64,000 bases of DNA from Phanerodontia chrysosporium (taxonomy: Eukaryota; Basidiomycota; Agaricomycetes; Polyporales; Phanerochaetaceae). The notes below the pieces were generated by a model, which saw only the letters and a program-made list of their open reading frames with translations, had not been told where the DNA came from and ran no database searches. Location of the stretch: assembly GCA_001910725.1 (NCBI GenBank), contig MJGA01000042.1:112255-176254 (forward strand), in the 5' to 3' direction. The position numbers and the translations under genes were made by a program. This document shows, one piece after another, positions 11,707-23,820 of this stretch. Positions within the stretch are counted from its first letter, which is position 1. The number at the start of each line of letters is the position of its first letter.

Positions 11707-14700
11707 GGCGGCGTGATCGTCGAGAGCAACGTCGAGGAGAGGAGAACTGTGGTGGTGGTCGCTTGCCTCCACGCGATACTCGGCCTTGCATAGTTTGGTT
11801 CGGTATCTATGATGCGATCAATCATACTGCCACGGCGATCAAATGATGGAAAAGCGAACCAAACCAAGCACTCCGAAAGCAAATTTCCCGACCTCTCCTT
11901 TCTTGAGTCACGCAGTCCGTGTGACGAGACCTCATCTATTCCAAAGACACAGGTATTTTTCTGGAGGTACGGCTGGATGAATCTACCCTGTTTGAGTAGT
12001 ATCTAACCGCCAGATGTACACAGCTCCTACCGCAAAGTGCCGCCACACGCGGCATGCGAGTGCTGCGGGACACTAGCGGGAGACCGACTCCAACGTACGC
12101 ACTATCTTCCACGCAACTAGCGCGATGACCAGTCGTCGTGCTCGACGTTCATCCGAGAAGCTACGCTAGGGCTTCCGCTGGCCGTGCCACGCGTGCACCG
12201 CCCGCATGCTGTGCTCACCGCGATGTTCTCCCCGAGACGACGCGTCGGCCGTCGTGGGCTGCGCCGTCGAGGTTGGTATGCTCCGTCACAAATGTAGTAT
12301 ATTACGCTTCCAGTGTTAACGCGCTTCTTCGGTAGAACCAGACGCTGCGCATGGTCCCAGTCCTGCATGAGCCAGCAAATCAGTTTGTGCCCCTGAGACT
12401 ATGCCAAATCGCTGCTCGAACATACCTCCAGTCTGTCCACCTAATCCTGCTGCGCACTAGTCCCCGCTGTTGTGGAGATGTCCGCCGACTTATTGTGCGT
12501 CTCCGCGCGGAGACCAAGGGACCCGGGGTGGTATCTGGATATGAATGGTGGCGCGTCCGCTCAAGCGGCTCGCTTTCCCCATTTCGCCAACAAATGCAAA
12601 CTACAGTTTGCATAGGAATTCGTCTTCCGGCAGGCTCTGAATGTCCCTCTTCCGTCATTTTAGGAGAGGGTCGTCTTCGCCGGTTGACATCGAGCTTGGA
12701 GTCATCTAGGCCTGAATCTTGTGGCTTCTTCTCATCATCGCAGGACCCTAGACTTGTCATATGGAAGGAAAATACCGAATCAACACCTCATACTCGATAC
12801 TCATTGGGGCGCTACTCGTTACCGGACCAGTTGTGGGGATTGTGGTCCAGCATCGCGGTTTACTCCCCATCATGGAGTGCATAGCTGTCCATGTACGCAG
12901 GGAAAACGGAGAGTATCGGTGAGTTTCGTGAACCTTGACCGGCATCTGTTTAAGCGTTCTATATCCCATTCCCCTGTAGCCCATCTCCCCATGTCATGCC
13001 GCATCGCCCACCGTTAGCCCCCCTCTTTCAGAAGTCTAATTTCCAGTATTGCTGACCCCAGGACGGCTGAACGGCTCACGGCACTTCGTTTGGCTTATCG
13101 GATAGACCCTTGCACTCACTTCAAGAGACAGGTTCCAGTTATTTCAGATCACGTCCTGCGATTGTATCCATCGGAAGGCGAAGGGTATTCCAGGGTCTAC
13201 TAGGTTCCACCATACCAGATGCGGTATGTCCGTCCCTTCCATATCATAATGAATAATGCTAGACTTCAGCAACATCTCGCCTCTTCAACGCTTTATTGCT
13301 AGCCACGACAGAGATGCCTTCGCTCCCATCTTCGCGATCCCGAAGGCGCCGTTATCCGCGCTACGCGCAACTTATGCGTTCATCTTTAGCCATATGGGCT
13401 CGGGGTCTCACTGCAGTCATGACTCCGAGCGTGCCTTCTCCGCCGTACGATGCCCGAGCCTGCCCGCTACTCACTATTCGGCGCTCCTTGGCGCGTGCTC
13501 CAGACAGCCGTCCTGGGGCAAGGTTTGATTCAGCCCACGGGCCACGGATACTCTTCTCGGACTGATGTGACAGAAAACATCAAGCTCTCGGAGGGTGCAC
13601 TGCGCGCCGCGCGGGCGTCGAAGCGGTGCCCGGACGGTCCAATTGTACAAATATTGTGCGCGGCCTCGCACCAGTCTGCATATGTGCGCCTCCATGCATC
13701 ACGTCGTGCATGGCGTGCGAATGCCCGCTGCGGCTGGCCACTGTGGCTATTGTGCCGCGCAGCCCCGCGAAGCCTGCATCGCCGCCGCCCCACAGGCGCC
13801 CGTAAACCTCTGGCACGGATGCAAGGGTGCTCGGGCGGGAAGGCGTGCTAGTGCCGCGCGGCTCGTCTTCTTCACCAGTTATTGTCGGCTGCAGGAGCTT
13901 CTTGCACGGTCGTCGAGCGGCCGTCCGTCATGTCTGTCAACCTCGATACGCGCGGACGTAACAATCGGCTGCACGACGGCTGCTTGTCGCGCACAGCGAG
14001 AGACATGGACACCGTGGAGGAGCACAAGCTGCTTGTAGCAGCGGGATACCGATTGCGGGAGCTCTCTGCCGGCGATTCTCACAGAACTTCAGGAGGTGCG
14101 AGATACATGCTGTGACATGGACTAAAAGGGTATGCGATCGACCCCGCGTCTGCCAGCGCACACCGCCGAGTGGGCCTTACTCTGCACACTGCGGGGTGCT
14201 CATACGTGTCGCTGCGAGGCATGGCTTGCAGAATGACCCGCGCAGCGGATATGATAGCCGCAGAGGGCTTGTACGATCTTAAGCAGTCTGGCGGTACGTT
14301 TCACGCACAGTCGACTGACATTGAATTAGCGTTACGTCAGGTAGGAGCCTAGAATCTACTGGATATGATATGTCCATTCCTGCTGTGCACGTCCGTCTGC
14401 TCGTGAAAATGAGTCAGGGCAGCAACTCACGGAACGAGTACGGGATACTGTTCTGCACGCCTGAACGGGACCCAGAAGCAACAAGGCTCGGGTGTAGAGG
14501 TTGCCAGCTGAGCCGGGAGTAACAATATGACAGCGTCCAACTCGCGATGTCTTGTCTCTGGGAACAATGTCGAGCTTCGACTAGCTGAGAGGTCTCCATG
14601 CAGCACGAATGGTAGAACGCGCGTGCTTACGACGGTGTATTGAACGAACCCTGAAACCTACAAGCCAGCGCCCGGCAACCTCCCGAGATCTCACGTCGGC

Positions 14701-15028
14701 GTAGTGCAGTGAGCCCTTCAGTTCAAACCATGATCTGCTCCAGACGCACCTCCATGCTCCCCGCTCTTCCGCGTCTCCCGCCACGTCCGCTCTCGTCCCC
14801 AATTTAGGCATCCTTGGCACTCCAATCAGAGACAGCGGACAAAGATAGCGTTCAAGGAGATTGGGCAGGCCAGCTCACCGAGGCGGATCGTTCACATACA
14901 CCGGTCTATGTCGCTAGCCGCCCGGAAGATGAATTGCTCGAGCTCGCTACAGGGTAAGTACGACCAACTGAGAAGCGAGCTTGTTTCCAATTAATCAGAG
15001 AACGCCATGTAGATCCTCTGGATCTCGC
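11707..15028. other. Gene-poor region, no supported gene
   Basis: About 3.3 kb with only short, unrelated open frames on both strands. A GC-rich patch at 13.58-14.05 kb has several overlapping frames without recognisable motifs, perhaps an eroded gene. No RNA gene structure was noticed. Confidence 0.4.
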
Positions 15029-15033
15029 ACTGC

Positions 15034-15103
15034 TACGGTTGCCGAACAGGCTCAGGTCAGGAGTGAAAAGCGCATTCCACGCCGGCAAACCGGTGATGCC
15101 ATC
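15034..15103. repeat. Left terminal inverted repeat
   Basis: Begins TACGGTTGCCGAACAGG and is the reverse complement of 15968-16040 with a few differences and a 3 nt length change in its inner half. It is bordered on the left by ACTGC. Confidence 0.75.
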
Positions 15104-15967
15104 ACGGGCGGCTACGGAATCCGCCTTCAACGCTCAAAACGCGATATCTGATGAAATTTGCCCTGCTGGGACGTCTTGGGTATGGTCTGCAGCAAAACCA
15201 TGCACGTATGAAGGGTTGGAAGTCTCAGAACTCAAATGACGAAGAATCCATGAGGTGACGAGGCGGGGACTCAAGAAGCGCCGAACTGGGATCAGGACCC
15301 GGAGCACTGCGCAGCGTAGATGATGCCTTTTGCCATGCAACACGGCAGCTCCTTTCGTAGACTTTCCAAGGACATATTACTTATATGCACCATGACATAG
15401 ACCGATAATTGAGGGCCCGTGTAGAAATGCCTCGGACCATCAACTCCTCGGCAGCTTCAGGTTGTCTAAACTTGAGAGTGTGTTGCTTGCTTTTGCTCCC
15501 TCCGATGCATCTATACAGAGTCCAAACTTGTTGAGACACCTTAGGAGACCGACAGCACTTATTTTTTTGCCTGCGGGATCTCACTGCAAGGATACATGTA
15601 TATACAAGGATGCCTATGCAGAGTGTATAAATCTATGCTGATTGACGGTCATGTGAAGACACCGGATCCTTCAGCTCCTGAACGTCATATACTGTTGGCT
15701 GCTTCTAACCTGTCTATTCTAGCAACAATTTTCGACGCGAAATGTAGCTTGCGGACTGTCAGTGTTCCGGGGTCTCAGCGCTATCTTCTGCTAGGCGCCG
15801 CAGCACTTGTGCAGATGCCCCATCGCCTTTCGCTTTGAACGATTGCGGACAGCTTGGGCACACAAGCTAACATCCTGGTAGCCATGTGCATGCCATATAA
15901 CCCTGCCGTAGACCGAATTGTGTTGGGCAAGGCCGCGGCGCTTCGATATTACGGGCGCCTAGCTACC

Positions 15968-16040
15968 GATGGCGCCATCACCGGTTTGCCGATGCGCAAC
16001 GCGCTTTTCACTCCTGACCTGAGCCTGTTCGGCAACCGTA
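15968..16040. repeat. Right terminal inverted repeat
   Basis: Ends CCTGTTCGGCAACCGTA, mirroring the left repeat, and is followed at once by ACTGC. Confidence 0.75.
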
Positions 16041-16421
16041 ACTGCACGGCCCTGAGCGAGTGTGGGGACCCAATCCTAGCGGTAGCCGCGGAAGATGCTG
16101 TGTCTTCGAGTCAAACTCACCAGGGTTAAGGTTGGGGTTCAACTCCTTCCGCGCCAACTTTCTTCAGCTTTCAACTCATCCCTCGGCGACTCGTGGACAC
16201 CCTTCCTCCGTCCATCTGGCCGTGACTGGATCTGTGACAACTTGGCTACCTGGCTAATTCTGATTCTTCGTATTCTGGTCTGTGCATCGGCGTCATACCT
16301 CACCCTGATTCGGTCGGTGCTGCTCTGGCGAACGCGTATAAAGTCTGGCTTGCTCGAGGTCTGTCTGGCACCAACTCACATCGCCACCTCCTCGAGACTT
16401 CTGTGATACTCCTCTGCAGCG

Positions 16422-18429
16422 ATGGGCAACTCTCAGTCTCTTGCGTCTCCGCTCGACTCGGCCGAGCACCCCGTCCTCGAGTCTAAGCATCTTGCACAGG
16501 TCTCGCAGTTGGTCGCAAAGAAACAGTCGAACGCGTTCTCGGCTCTGACACTCGGCTGCACGTCGCCATCATCCAATTTCGACGACAGCGTCTCGCAGGA
16601 TGGATCTGACCACAGCGCGCGCAGCTTTGAGGCGCCGCCACCTCTCTATGCCTCCGCGAACGAGATCCACGAAGCCGACGAGAAGGCCGAGGAGGCGTTT
16701 AAGGGATTCCTCAAGACATACCCCGAATACCAGCTCACCTGGACCCTGGATGCTCTCCGGCGGAGTGACTTTGCGCGTCTCGACCGCTCCGGCGAGACTT
16801 ATGTCGACTTTATGGGTGCTTCTCTCTATCCCGAGAGTTTGATCCGCGTACACACCGCGCTGCTTCAACGCAACGTATTGGGAAACACCCACTCGGTCAA
16901 CAATTCGTAACGCCCTCTTATCATCTGCTTATCATCTTCGCGCTCATGTCCTTGTTTTCCGCAGATCCCGGATGTCCTCGCATTACGTAGAGGAAGCGCG
17001 TCAGGCTGTCCTCTCCTTCTTTAGGGCACCTCCGGGCTACACTGTCGTCTGGACTGCGAACGCGACGGGAGCTCTGAAGCTCGTCGGAGAGTCCTTCCCC
17101 TTCCAGGAGGGCAGCACCTTCGTGCTGAGCGCGGACTCGCACAATAGTGTGCACGGTATCCGCCAGTTCGCAGCGTGGAAGAACGCGCAAGTCGTCTACA
17201 TTCCATGCCTTGATCAGGGTGGAGTAGACACCAAGACGGCGATGGTACCGCTCCCCATCGTGTCTCACAGATGCACTTGCTGATTGATTCTCAACAGGAT
17301 GTACTGTCTACCCACCGCGCTCCGCACGACACCGCCCCGGCGCTGTTTGCGCTGACGGCACAGTCGAACGTGACCAACAGCAAGAATAGTCTTAGCCTCG
17401 TAAAGCACGCAAAGTCGCTGGGGTACAGCGTGCTCCTCGATGCGGCCGCGCTCGCTGCGACCTCGGTCGTGAACCTCACCGACTGCCCGGTCGACGCCAT
17501 GGCCCTGAGCTTTTACAAGCTATTCGGCTTCCCCACCGGTGTCGGCGCCCTAATCGTCAAAGAGTCTTTCCTCGCGGAACTCTCCCGCCCCTGGTTCGCT
17601 GGAGGTACCGTGGACCTCGTCCAAGCGCCTGGCATGGTCTACAGGCTGAGCAATGACATGAAGTCGCGCTTCGAGGTAAGTCGTATTTCGCGCGGGCGGC
17701 AGCCTGGTAGCACGGGTTCCTGTGTCTCTGAATGGTCTCAGGGCGAGTAACAGCAGCTGACTGATCGTCCTCTGCAGGATGGGACCATAAACTTCCTCAA
17801 CCTTCCCGCCATCACCGACGGCCTGCGCTTCCTCTCTGCCTATCTCCCCTTCCTGCCGCTGCGCCTCGCGTCCCTGACTCACTACCTCGCCACGTCCCTC
17901 GAGGAGCTCAGGCACGACAGCACCGACACCCCTGTCGTCCGCGTGCTCTCCCGCGTGCCCACGCGGCGCCCCAAGGCGGTCGGCGAAGCGTCCGAGACTG
18001 GCTCGGTCGTGAGCGTGATCTTCCTGAGCGTGAGTTCCGCCTCCATGTGCCTTGCATTGCGGCCTCACTGACGCGCGCCACCAGCCGGAGGGCGAGATGC
18101 TCCCGCTGTCCTTCATCGAGTACGCCGCGACGACGCAGAACATCTCGCTGCGCACGGGCTGCATGTGCAACCCCGGCGGCGCGGCCGCGCTCCTCGGCCT
18201 CCGCGAGGAGATGGCGATGCTCACGGACCGCTCGACGATGGCCGACTTCCAGAAGTTCGTCGGCCGCGAGCTCGGCATCGTCCGCATGTCGCTCGGCCTC
18301 GCGAGCAACTTCCACGACGTCTACCGTGTCCTCGAGTTCGCGCGCGCCATTGGCACGACCTCCAAGCGCGAGGCGATGTGGAACACCTGGCAGGAGGCCA
18401 AGGCCGCGGGCCTCAGCGGCCAGCACTAG
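16422..18429 (+). CDS. Molybdenum cofactor sulfurase-like PLP enzyme
   Basis: Five exons: 16422-16906, 16965-17244, 17298-17675, 17778-18029, 18085-18429, giving 579 residues. It is a class V aminotransferase (NifS-like) fold. The substrate region reads YVDFMGASLYPES and GNTHSVNNSSR, the PLP lysine lies in MALSFYKLFGFPTGVGAL, and the reactive cysteine region is SLRTGCMCNPGGAAALLG. These motifs match the N-terminal sulfurase half of eukaryotic Mo-cofactor sulfurases, which move sulfur from cysteine to the cofactor of xanthine dehydrogenase and aldehyde oxidase. The C-terminal MOSC domain of full-length sulfurases is absent, and the protein ends soon after a helix at MWNTWQEAKAAGLSG, so it is a stand-alone NifS-like form. 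Cytosolic. All splice phases agree. Confidence 0.85.
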
Positions 18430-20003
18430 AGCCTGGCGTTCCGCGTGGTGTTGGATTTGTTGTATCATTTACATCTCTCCCACTGAGCTTGTGTATCCAT
18501 GGCATGGCTGTACAACTATACCCTCCTGGTGTTGTAACATTTCTATCAGTTCTCTCTCCTTGGGTTTCATGCACATGTACTACTATTGTACCGTAGACAT
18601 CTGGGTTCCGTAATCGCACGCGTCACCTCTTCAACTCTTCAATTGCTTCAATGGGACGTATACACAAAAAGCACCCTTACCATTCCTCGGATCCCGAGCA
18701 ACGACTGATAAGTACAGCCTTATTTCGTACTCGGTGGACAACGATACCGATTGCGACACGTCAAGGACCGGACACTAGCTCTACAGCCCTTGTACACACA
18801 TTTGTCCGGACATTTCCCGTCGCACCCCGTGTTTGTATTGCATGTACCTACGCGGTATACCCTCTACTGCTTGCGGCCGCCACACACACTACTGGACTGG
18901 TCGCACGTTTGCGTACGGAGCGTAAGCTTGATGGCCCAGACTCGTCTCCATCCCATCTCTAGACGGCTTCCGTCCTGACACACTACCTTGTACCTGGATC
19001 ATAGATAAGCAGTCACGACTCGGTGCACCAGCGCATGCCACGGTGCATATCACCGGGTCCCGAGTAATTATTGCTTCGATACCCTGCAAGAGGCACATGA
19101 GCTCGGGCCAGAGAGTTGCCCACCTCGACGCGAGGTGGAGCTACGACGGAGGTAGCACTCGGTGCCCGCTAAGATGACCATTGTGGCGCAGGGTACGCAT
19201 CAATTTCCGGAGGTGGAGGCACGCAACAGTGCGAAGAGGACTGGCGAAACTAAGTCTGCTTTCCCTCATTTTCGATGTTTGTTGATCTCGAAAGTTCAAT
19301 TGGCTACAAATGCGGAGCTGTGATACCACCACGTCCTATACCTTAGATACTTTGCACAGCAGAAAACGCAGCTGTACAAGGCTCGAACACGATACATCGT
19401 CCTTGGTGACTTTGTTAATTCTAGCATTCGCCGAAACAATCGCCACGGACTTTGGGCCATCTATCCCTGCACCCTGCACCGCCGTTGGGTTAAATTACAT
19501 CGGTGCAGAGCAGGACGACACTTACAGATCGCAAATAAGGTGTCGCAGCACGACGGTACGCCGCTGGAGGTGAAATGTCGGGGATCCAATCAAGCCAGAT
19601 GTGATTATCTTTCTTGGACGCCAGACAGCGGGAACGACTTCATCATGGTCACAAAGTCGCCACACCGCGACGTAAAGACTCACAATCGGGCATTGTTACT
19701 CTTTATCCAAATGTCATCAGCTGTGCATGGTCAGATAGAATTTATGACGACAGCCTGACACTAGGAGCGGAGTCCAAACTCCTGGTTTTGAAGCTTCAAA
19801 TCCTGCGCTGCACAGCATTGTCCAAAGCGTAGTTTGCGGGCATGTCGGTTGACGCCTGTAAACTGTTCCAGAGAGCTGCTAGCAATTAAGCACGTCTTGC
19901 GTGAGCCATTGAGAGCAGGCTATGACAGATAACGATCTGCGATTTGGTTGTATTATGCTAGACCGAGATCGCTATCATACATCTCGTCTTGCACCATCCA
20001 TTT
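18430..20003. other. Intergenic region, no supported gene
   Basis: Short open frames only. It separates the convergent sulfurase-like and glutathione S-transferase genes, so the ends carry their 3' regions; no clear terminator signal was seen. Confidence 0.45.
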
Positions 20004-20897
20004 TCACTGTGCGCTCAGGACGGCCGCCTGAGTTGCTTGGATCGTCTTTACAGAGGGCCGCTCGGCCATCTTCATGTGCCACCTGCGGAGTGCGCTCAGG
20101 ACGAGGGAACAGACTTGTACCAGTGAATACTCACTTATAAGCGTTGGGGAACTTCTCGGCGACGTTGACACCCTCGAGTAAGCGGCCGATCGCGAAGTTG
20201 TTCCACCTGCAAAGCACGTCGTTATTCGCATGTGGGAACTCTACTGAGGCTGACGACTCACGGGATGAACGACAGGTCCGACACGGTGCAGCGGCTGCCG
20301 AGGAGCCACTCCTGCCCGGTGAGGATACCATCGAGGACGCCGAGGACGCGCTGGATCTCGGTCTTGTAGCGCTCCTGCGCACTGGGGAGCTTCTCCGGGT
20401 GGAACAGGCTGAACCAGGCGGCTTGACCGTAGTACGGGCCCTGGCCCGACGCCTGGAAGAAGAGCCATTGCAGCTCCTTGAAGCGCTCCTCCTCTGTCGT
20501 TGCGGAAATCTTCTTCTCCGTGTCGTACTTCTGCACAAGGTAGAGAATGATCGCGTCGGACTCCCTGGTCGTGCGAGTCACAGTGAGGCAAACGGACACA
20601 GGGGTTGACAAGCATATTCTGCGTACCAAAGAGCGAAGTCGTTGTTCTTGTGGTCGATAATCGTGGGGATGCGACCGTTCGGGTTGTACTTGGTGTGCTC
20701 AGGAGCCTTCTGCTCACCCTTGTTGAAGTCGAGGTAGACCGACTCGTAGCTCAAACCGAGCTCCTCGAGCACAATTGCCACCTTCCTGCAATAGATTGTC
20801 ATGACATTGCACAAGGGAACAATGGGGAGACAAGGACGTACCAGCCGTTCGGGCCCAGCTTGTGGGTGAAGAGCGTGAACTGCTTGCCGTGCGACAT
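20004..20897 (-). CDS. Glutathione S-transferase, Ure2p-like
   Basis: Five exons: 20897-20842, 20785-20627, 20564-20262, 20206-20135, 20082-20004, giving 222 residues, a normal GST length. The thioredoxin-fold N-terminus reads FTLFTHKLGPNGWKVAIVLEE, followed by NPNGRIPTIIDH with the cis-proline that contacts glutathione, and the E-S-D of LWESDAIILYLVQKY that holds the glutathione gamma-glutamyl group. The all-helical C-terminal domain contains SGQGPYYGQAAWF and the N-capping motif SDLSFIPWNN. These match the fungal Ure2p/GTT class, cytosolic enzymes for detoxification or peroxide reduction. All introns split codons in phase 2. No signal peptide. Confidence 0.92.
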
Positions 20898-21956
20898 GTT
20901 GGGTGCGCGTTGGAGGGTTGAGCGTATGAGAAGAGGAGACGAGGACAATAACGAGGCCGTTGAGCTGGAGACGTCTTCCAAGCCTCGAAGAGGCAACCTT
21001 TATGCAGCTTGGTCAGACCCTTGTGGGATACTCCAGTCCGTGCTGATGGAGGGAAGTCGTAACTTCTCACCATCAGTTTCATTGGACCTATCGCAACGGG
21101 GCTTGACGTCCCCAGATGACGAAGCATTTGGATGGAAAATGCTCGAAGCCCAATTGGCTTGGTCCTAGTCTTCCGCGGAGCGGACGTGGTGCCTGTGAAA
21201 ATGTTAACTGGACGGTTATCCTGCTCATCCGTAACTGACGTTATTCCCAAGTGCTGCCGTGCGGCTCGACAGGAACCATGAGCAGCACATGGCTTTCTTG
21301 GGGTTCGTTACCACGAGGAGTAACTGGGGTCGAACTCACTCCCCCTTGTTCAGCATTACCTCAAAACGTGGGGAACGTGACTCTTGCCGCTGAATTTCGC
21401 ACATTCTCCCATGCTATACTTAAGTGTTCGGTGTGGGAATGTGCTGTCGTGGCGTGAGATACGAAGCCGTCAGCTGGTTCGCATGGCTGAGACGAAGCTT
21501 CGGAAAACTGCCAAACGGGGTTCTATCAGTACGTCTAGCGTATGCACATGAAGCAGGTCTGCCTTACCAATGTATGGCGCCCCAGCTATCTCCCTCGAGC
21601 ACATAGCACAAACCATGAGCGAGAACGACTGGCACAAGCTTGGGCGACAACTTCTAGATGACCCCAGCCACCCAGGTAAGGAAGCCTCTGGAGCGCGTTC
21701 TGCGAGGTCAAAGGTCAGTAGCCCAATATTTCATCAGAGCAGACGGGCGTACCACGTGCGACCTTCGCATCATCGGCCATCTCAAGAGTGGATAGAGGGA
21801 TGTCCTGCTGTACTGTAGAGAACAATCGCGGGCTTACGAACATTCCAGCAGACACATCCACGAAACTTCTAATCTTTGAGTACAAGATAGCTAGTATTGT
21901 CCAGGTGTCTAAAAACGAGCGCAGGAGGGCACAAAGCATCCACACCGCAACACCTG
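20898..21956. other. Intergenic region, no supported gene
   Basis: No recognisable coding sequence. The right-hand end of the adjacent GST gene faces this spacer with its 5' end, so GST promoter elements must lie just after 20897; I see no clear TATA box there. Confidence 0.4.
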
Positions 21957-23612
21957 TCAGCGCGTCTTCCTGCTCTCGTCTCTACCCGCCGGGATGACCT
22001 CGCTCTCGATCTCGAAGCGGCCGCTCTGGCGGAGACGCTGCACGAGGACATCGCCAAGCGCGGTTGACGGCGTGAGCACGCCGCCTTCCAGCGCCGCCTC
22101 GGGCAGCTCATCGCGGGAAAGCAGCAGCGCCAGCGCACCCTCGCTGATCATGACCGCGGCAAGTGCGTACCCTGGATCGCCCTGCGCGCGCAGCACGGTT
22201 CGAACGTGTGTCGCCGGCTTGCCTGCGACAGGCACGGAGGACGTCACGTTTGTCACCTCGAGGAACCCGTCCTTGAGTTGTCTGAAGGAAGTCAGACAAA
22301 AGCGCATTTCTACGTGGTAAATACTACTTACTGCTCAGAGGGGCCTTCACCGGGCGCGGGAATGAGCTTCTTGAACAGCCAGCGAATCTGTATATTCCGT
22401 TAGAGGACATGTAAAGCCTCGTCAAAATTGAACATACTGGTGGGATCAACAGGCAGACTGCAGTGAAGGCGAGGCCAAGGCTCAGCAGGATTGACGAGAG
22501 CTTGCTACCCCGGACTAGAAATTCGTCATATTTGAACTTCGGGCCATACGCATGAACGCGTGCTTCTGGGGAGGTTGTCTCCAGAGCCTGGCGAATCGTT
22601 AGCAAGTCTAAGCATTTAAAGTAGCAAGCCTTGCTCACCCGGAGCTCGTTGATTCCCCAGGACCGCTGCACAATGGCCCGGTTTGCGCCTGCCATGAAGT
22701 ACCTGCCACCGTAGACTGGTGGGTTCGAGAACGGGAGCGTGTAAAAGAGCCGACTATGCTTGTACTTGGGTCCCTTGATAGCTAGACACGATACCAGTCA
22801 GCAAGAGAATTACTTTTACCCCAGGGGGACGTACCTGTGCTCAGAGCCCAGTTCTGCATGGCCCACCGCAGCTTCACGAGCGGAACCTCCTCGAGAATAG
22901 AGATGAAGGTCTGGAAGCTGCCGCCCGACATGCTAAACTTCATGTTATATGCGGAGATCGACTGGTCGATGGTTGCGTCAGTGCCAGCTGCGGCCTTCAG
23001 GGTCTTGTTACTGAGGTACACGCTGAGGTCGGACGGGACGGAGTCGAAGGCACATGCCGGGACAATGATGGCGTGGGTCTTCGAGGCAAGGTAGTCGTAT
23101 CTAAACCCACGGGTGAGCAATGTACAGGGGTGGGTACGGAGGGATGCCTACTCGAGAATGATGTCGCGTATCCAATGAGGCTCGCCCGAAAGGTCCACGT
23201 AGTGAACGCCACGCCGAGCGCACGCCCTATAGAGAGCTACTAAGCGAGGAGAGAACCGTTAAGAACGTTTCTAGTACGCACCTCACGACAGAAGTCCCCC
23301 ACCGCCAGAAAGGCCCAACCGCATTAATGACGACCTTGACCTGCTGGACTGTGTTCTCTACGTCCTCAAACTTGGTGACATCCACGACGAATTCCTTCAC
23401 GCTTTCGTCTAGATTCAATCTCTTCTTCAGGTCAGCAAGCTTGGCCTGCGACCGCGCTGCAATGCCGAGGGTGAAAGAACTCCGTTGAGGGTGTTCCGCG
23501 AGGTACTTCGTGATTAGTTGACCGGTGAAACCTACACGTAGACGTAAGTCTACGTCCGAGGTCGCGTAACATGCTGCTTACCGGTAGCTCCTAGAACGAG
23601 AATATCGGCCAT
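21957..23612 (-). CDS. Saccharopine dehydrogenase-like oxidoreductase
   Basis: Eight exons: 23612-23582, 23531-23282, 23226-23152, 23100-22835, 22781-22639, 22587-22438, 22387-22332, 22281-21957, giving 431 residues. The N-terminus MADILVLGATGFTGQLITKY is a Rossmann dinucleotide-binding loop. It is followed by VVINAVGPFWRWG, GVHYVDLSGEPHWIRDII and IIVPACAFDSVPSDL, the run typical of the SCCPDH/trans-acting enoyl reductase-like family. A hydrophobic segment (SSILLSLGLAFTAVCLLIPP) near residue 300 may attach it to a membrane or lipid droplet, as reported for relatives. The reaction is not established for the fungal members; it is unlikely to be the lysine-pathway enzyme itself. All phases agree. 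Confidence 0.85.
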
Positions 23613-23820
23613 AGAATACTTGTTACTTGGAGGGAATAATGAGATGTAGAATTGTCGAGTCTGCTCGCGTCAACGTCGTGTGCAAGCGTCTCCTGGATGC
23701 CCGGAGGTGTGACGTCTCGCCACGTGAAACACAGATAGTTGATCCGCTCTTTCACCCAATGCAGAAGTGATGCGCCTTTCCAAAGTATACATGTGATGCG
23801 CCCGACAGGTGTCCATTTGC

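Larger units (their letters stand above)
15034..16040. mobile_element. Non-autonomous terminal-inverted-repeat element (1,007 bp)
   Basis: Two copies of a roughly 70 bp sequence lie in opposite orientation at the ends, 15034-15103 and 15968-16040. The outer 40 bp are identical, starting TACGGTTGCCGAACAGG inward from both ends; the inner 30 bp have small changes. Directly outside both ends is the same 5 bp, ACTGC (15029-15033 and 16041-16045), as expected for a target-site duplication. The interior holds no recognisable transposase, so this looks like a MITE-like or internally deleted DNA transposon. A 5 bp duplication with long inverted repeats does not settle the superfamily. The repeat arms also read as an open frame with the peptide NALFTPDLSLFGNR. 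Confidence 0.65.

Noticed and set aside
11707..15028. Possible eroded gene around 13.6-14.1 kb
   Set aside because: Many overlapping frames but no conserved motif or consistent splice chain on either strand.
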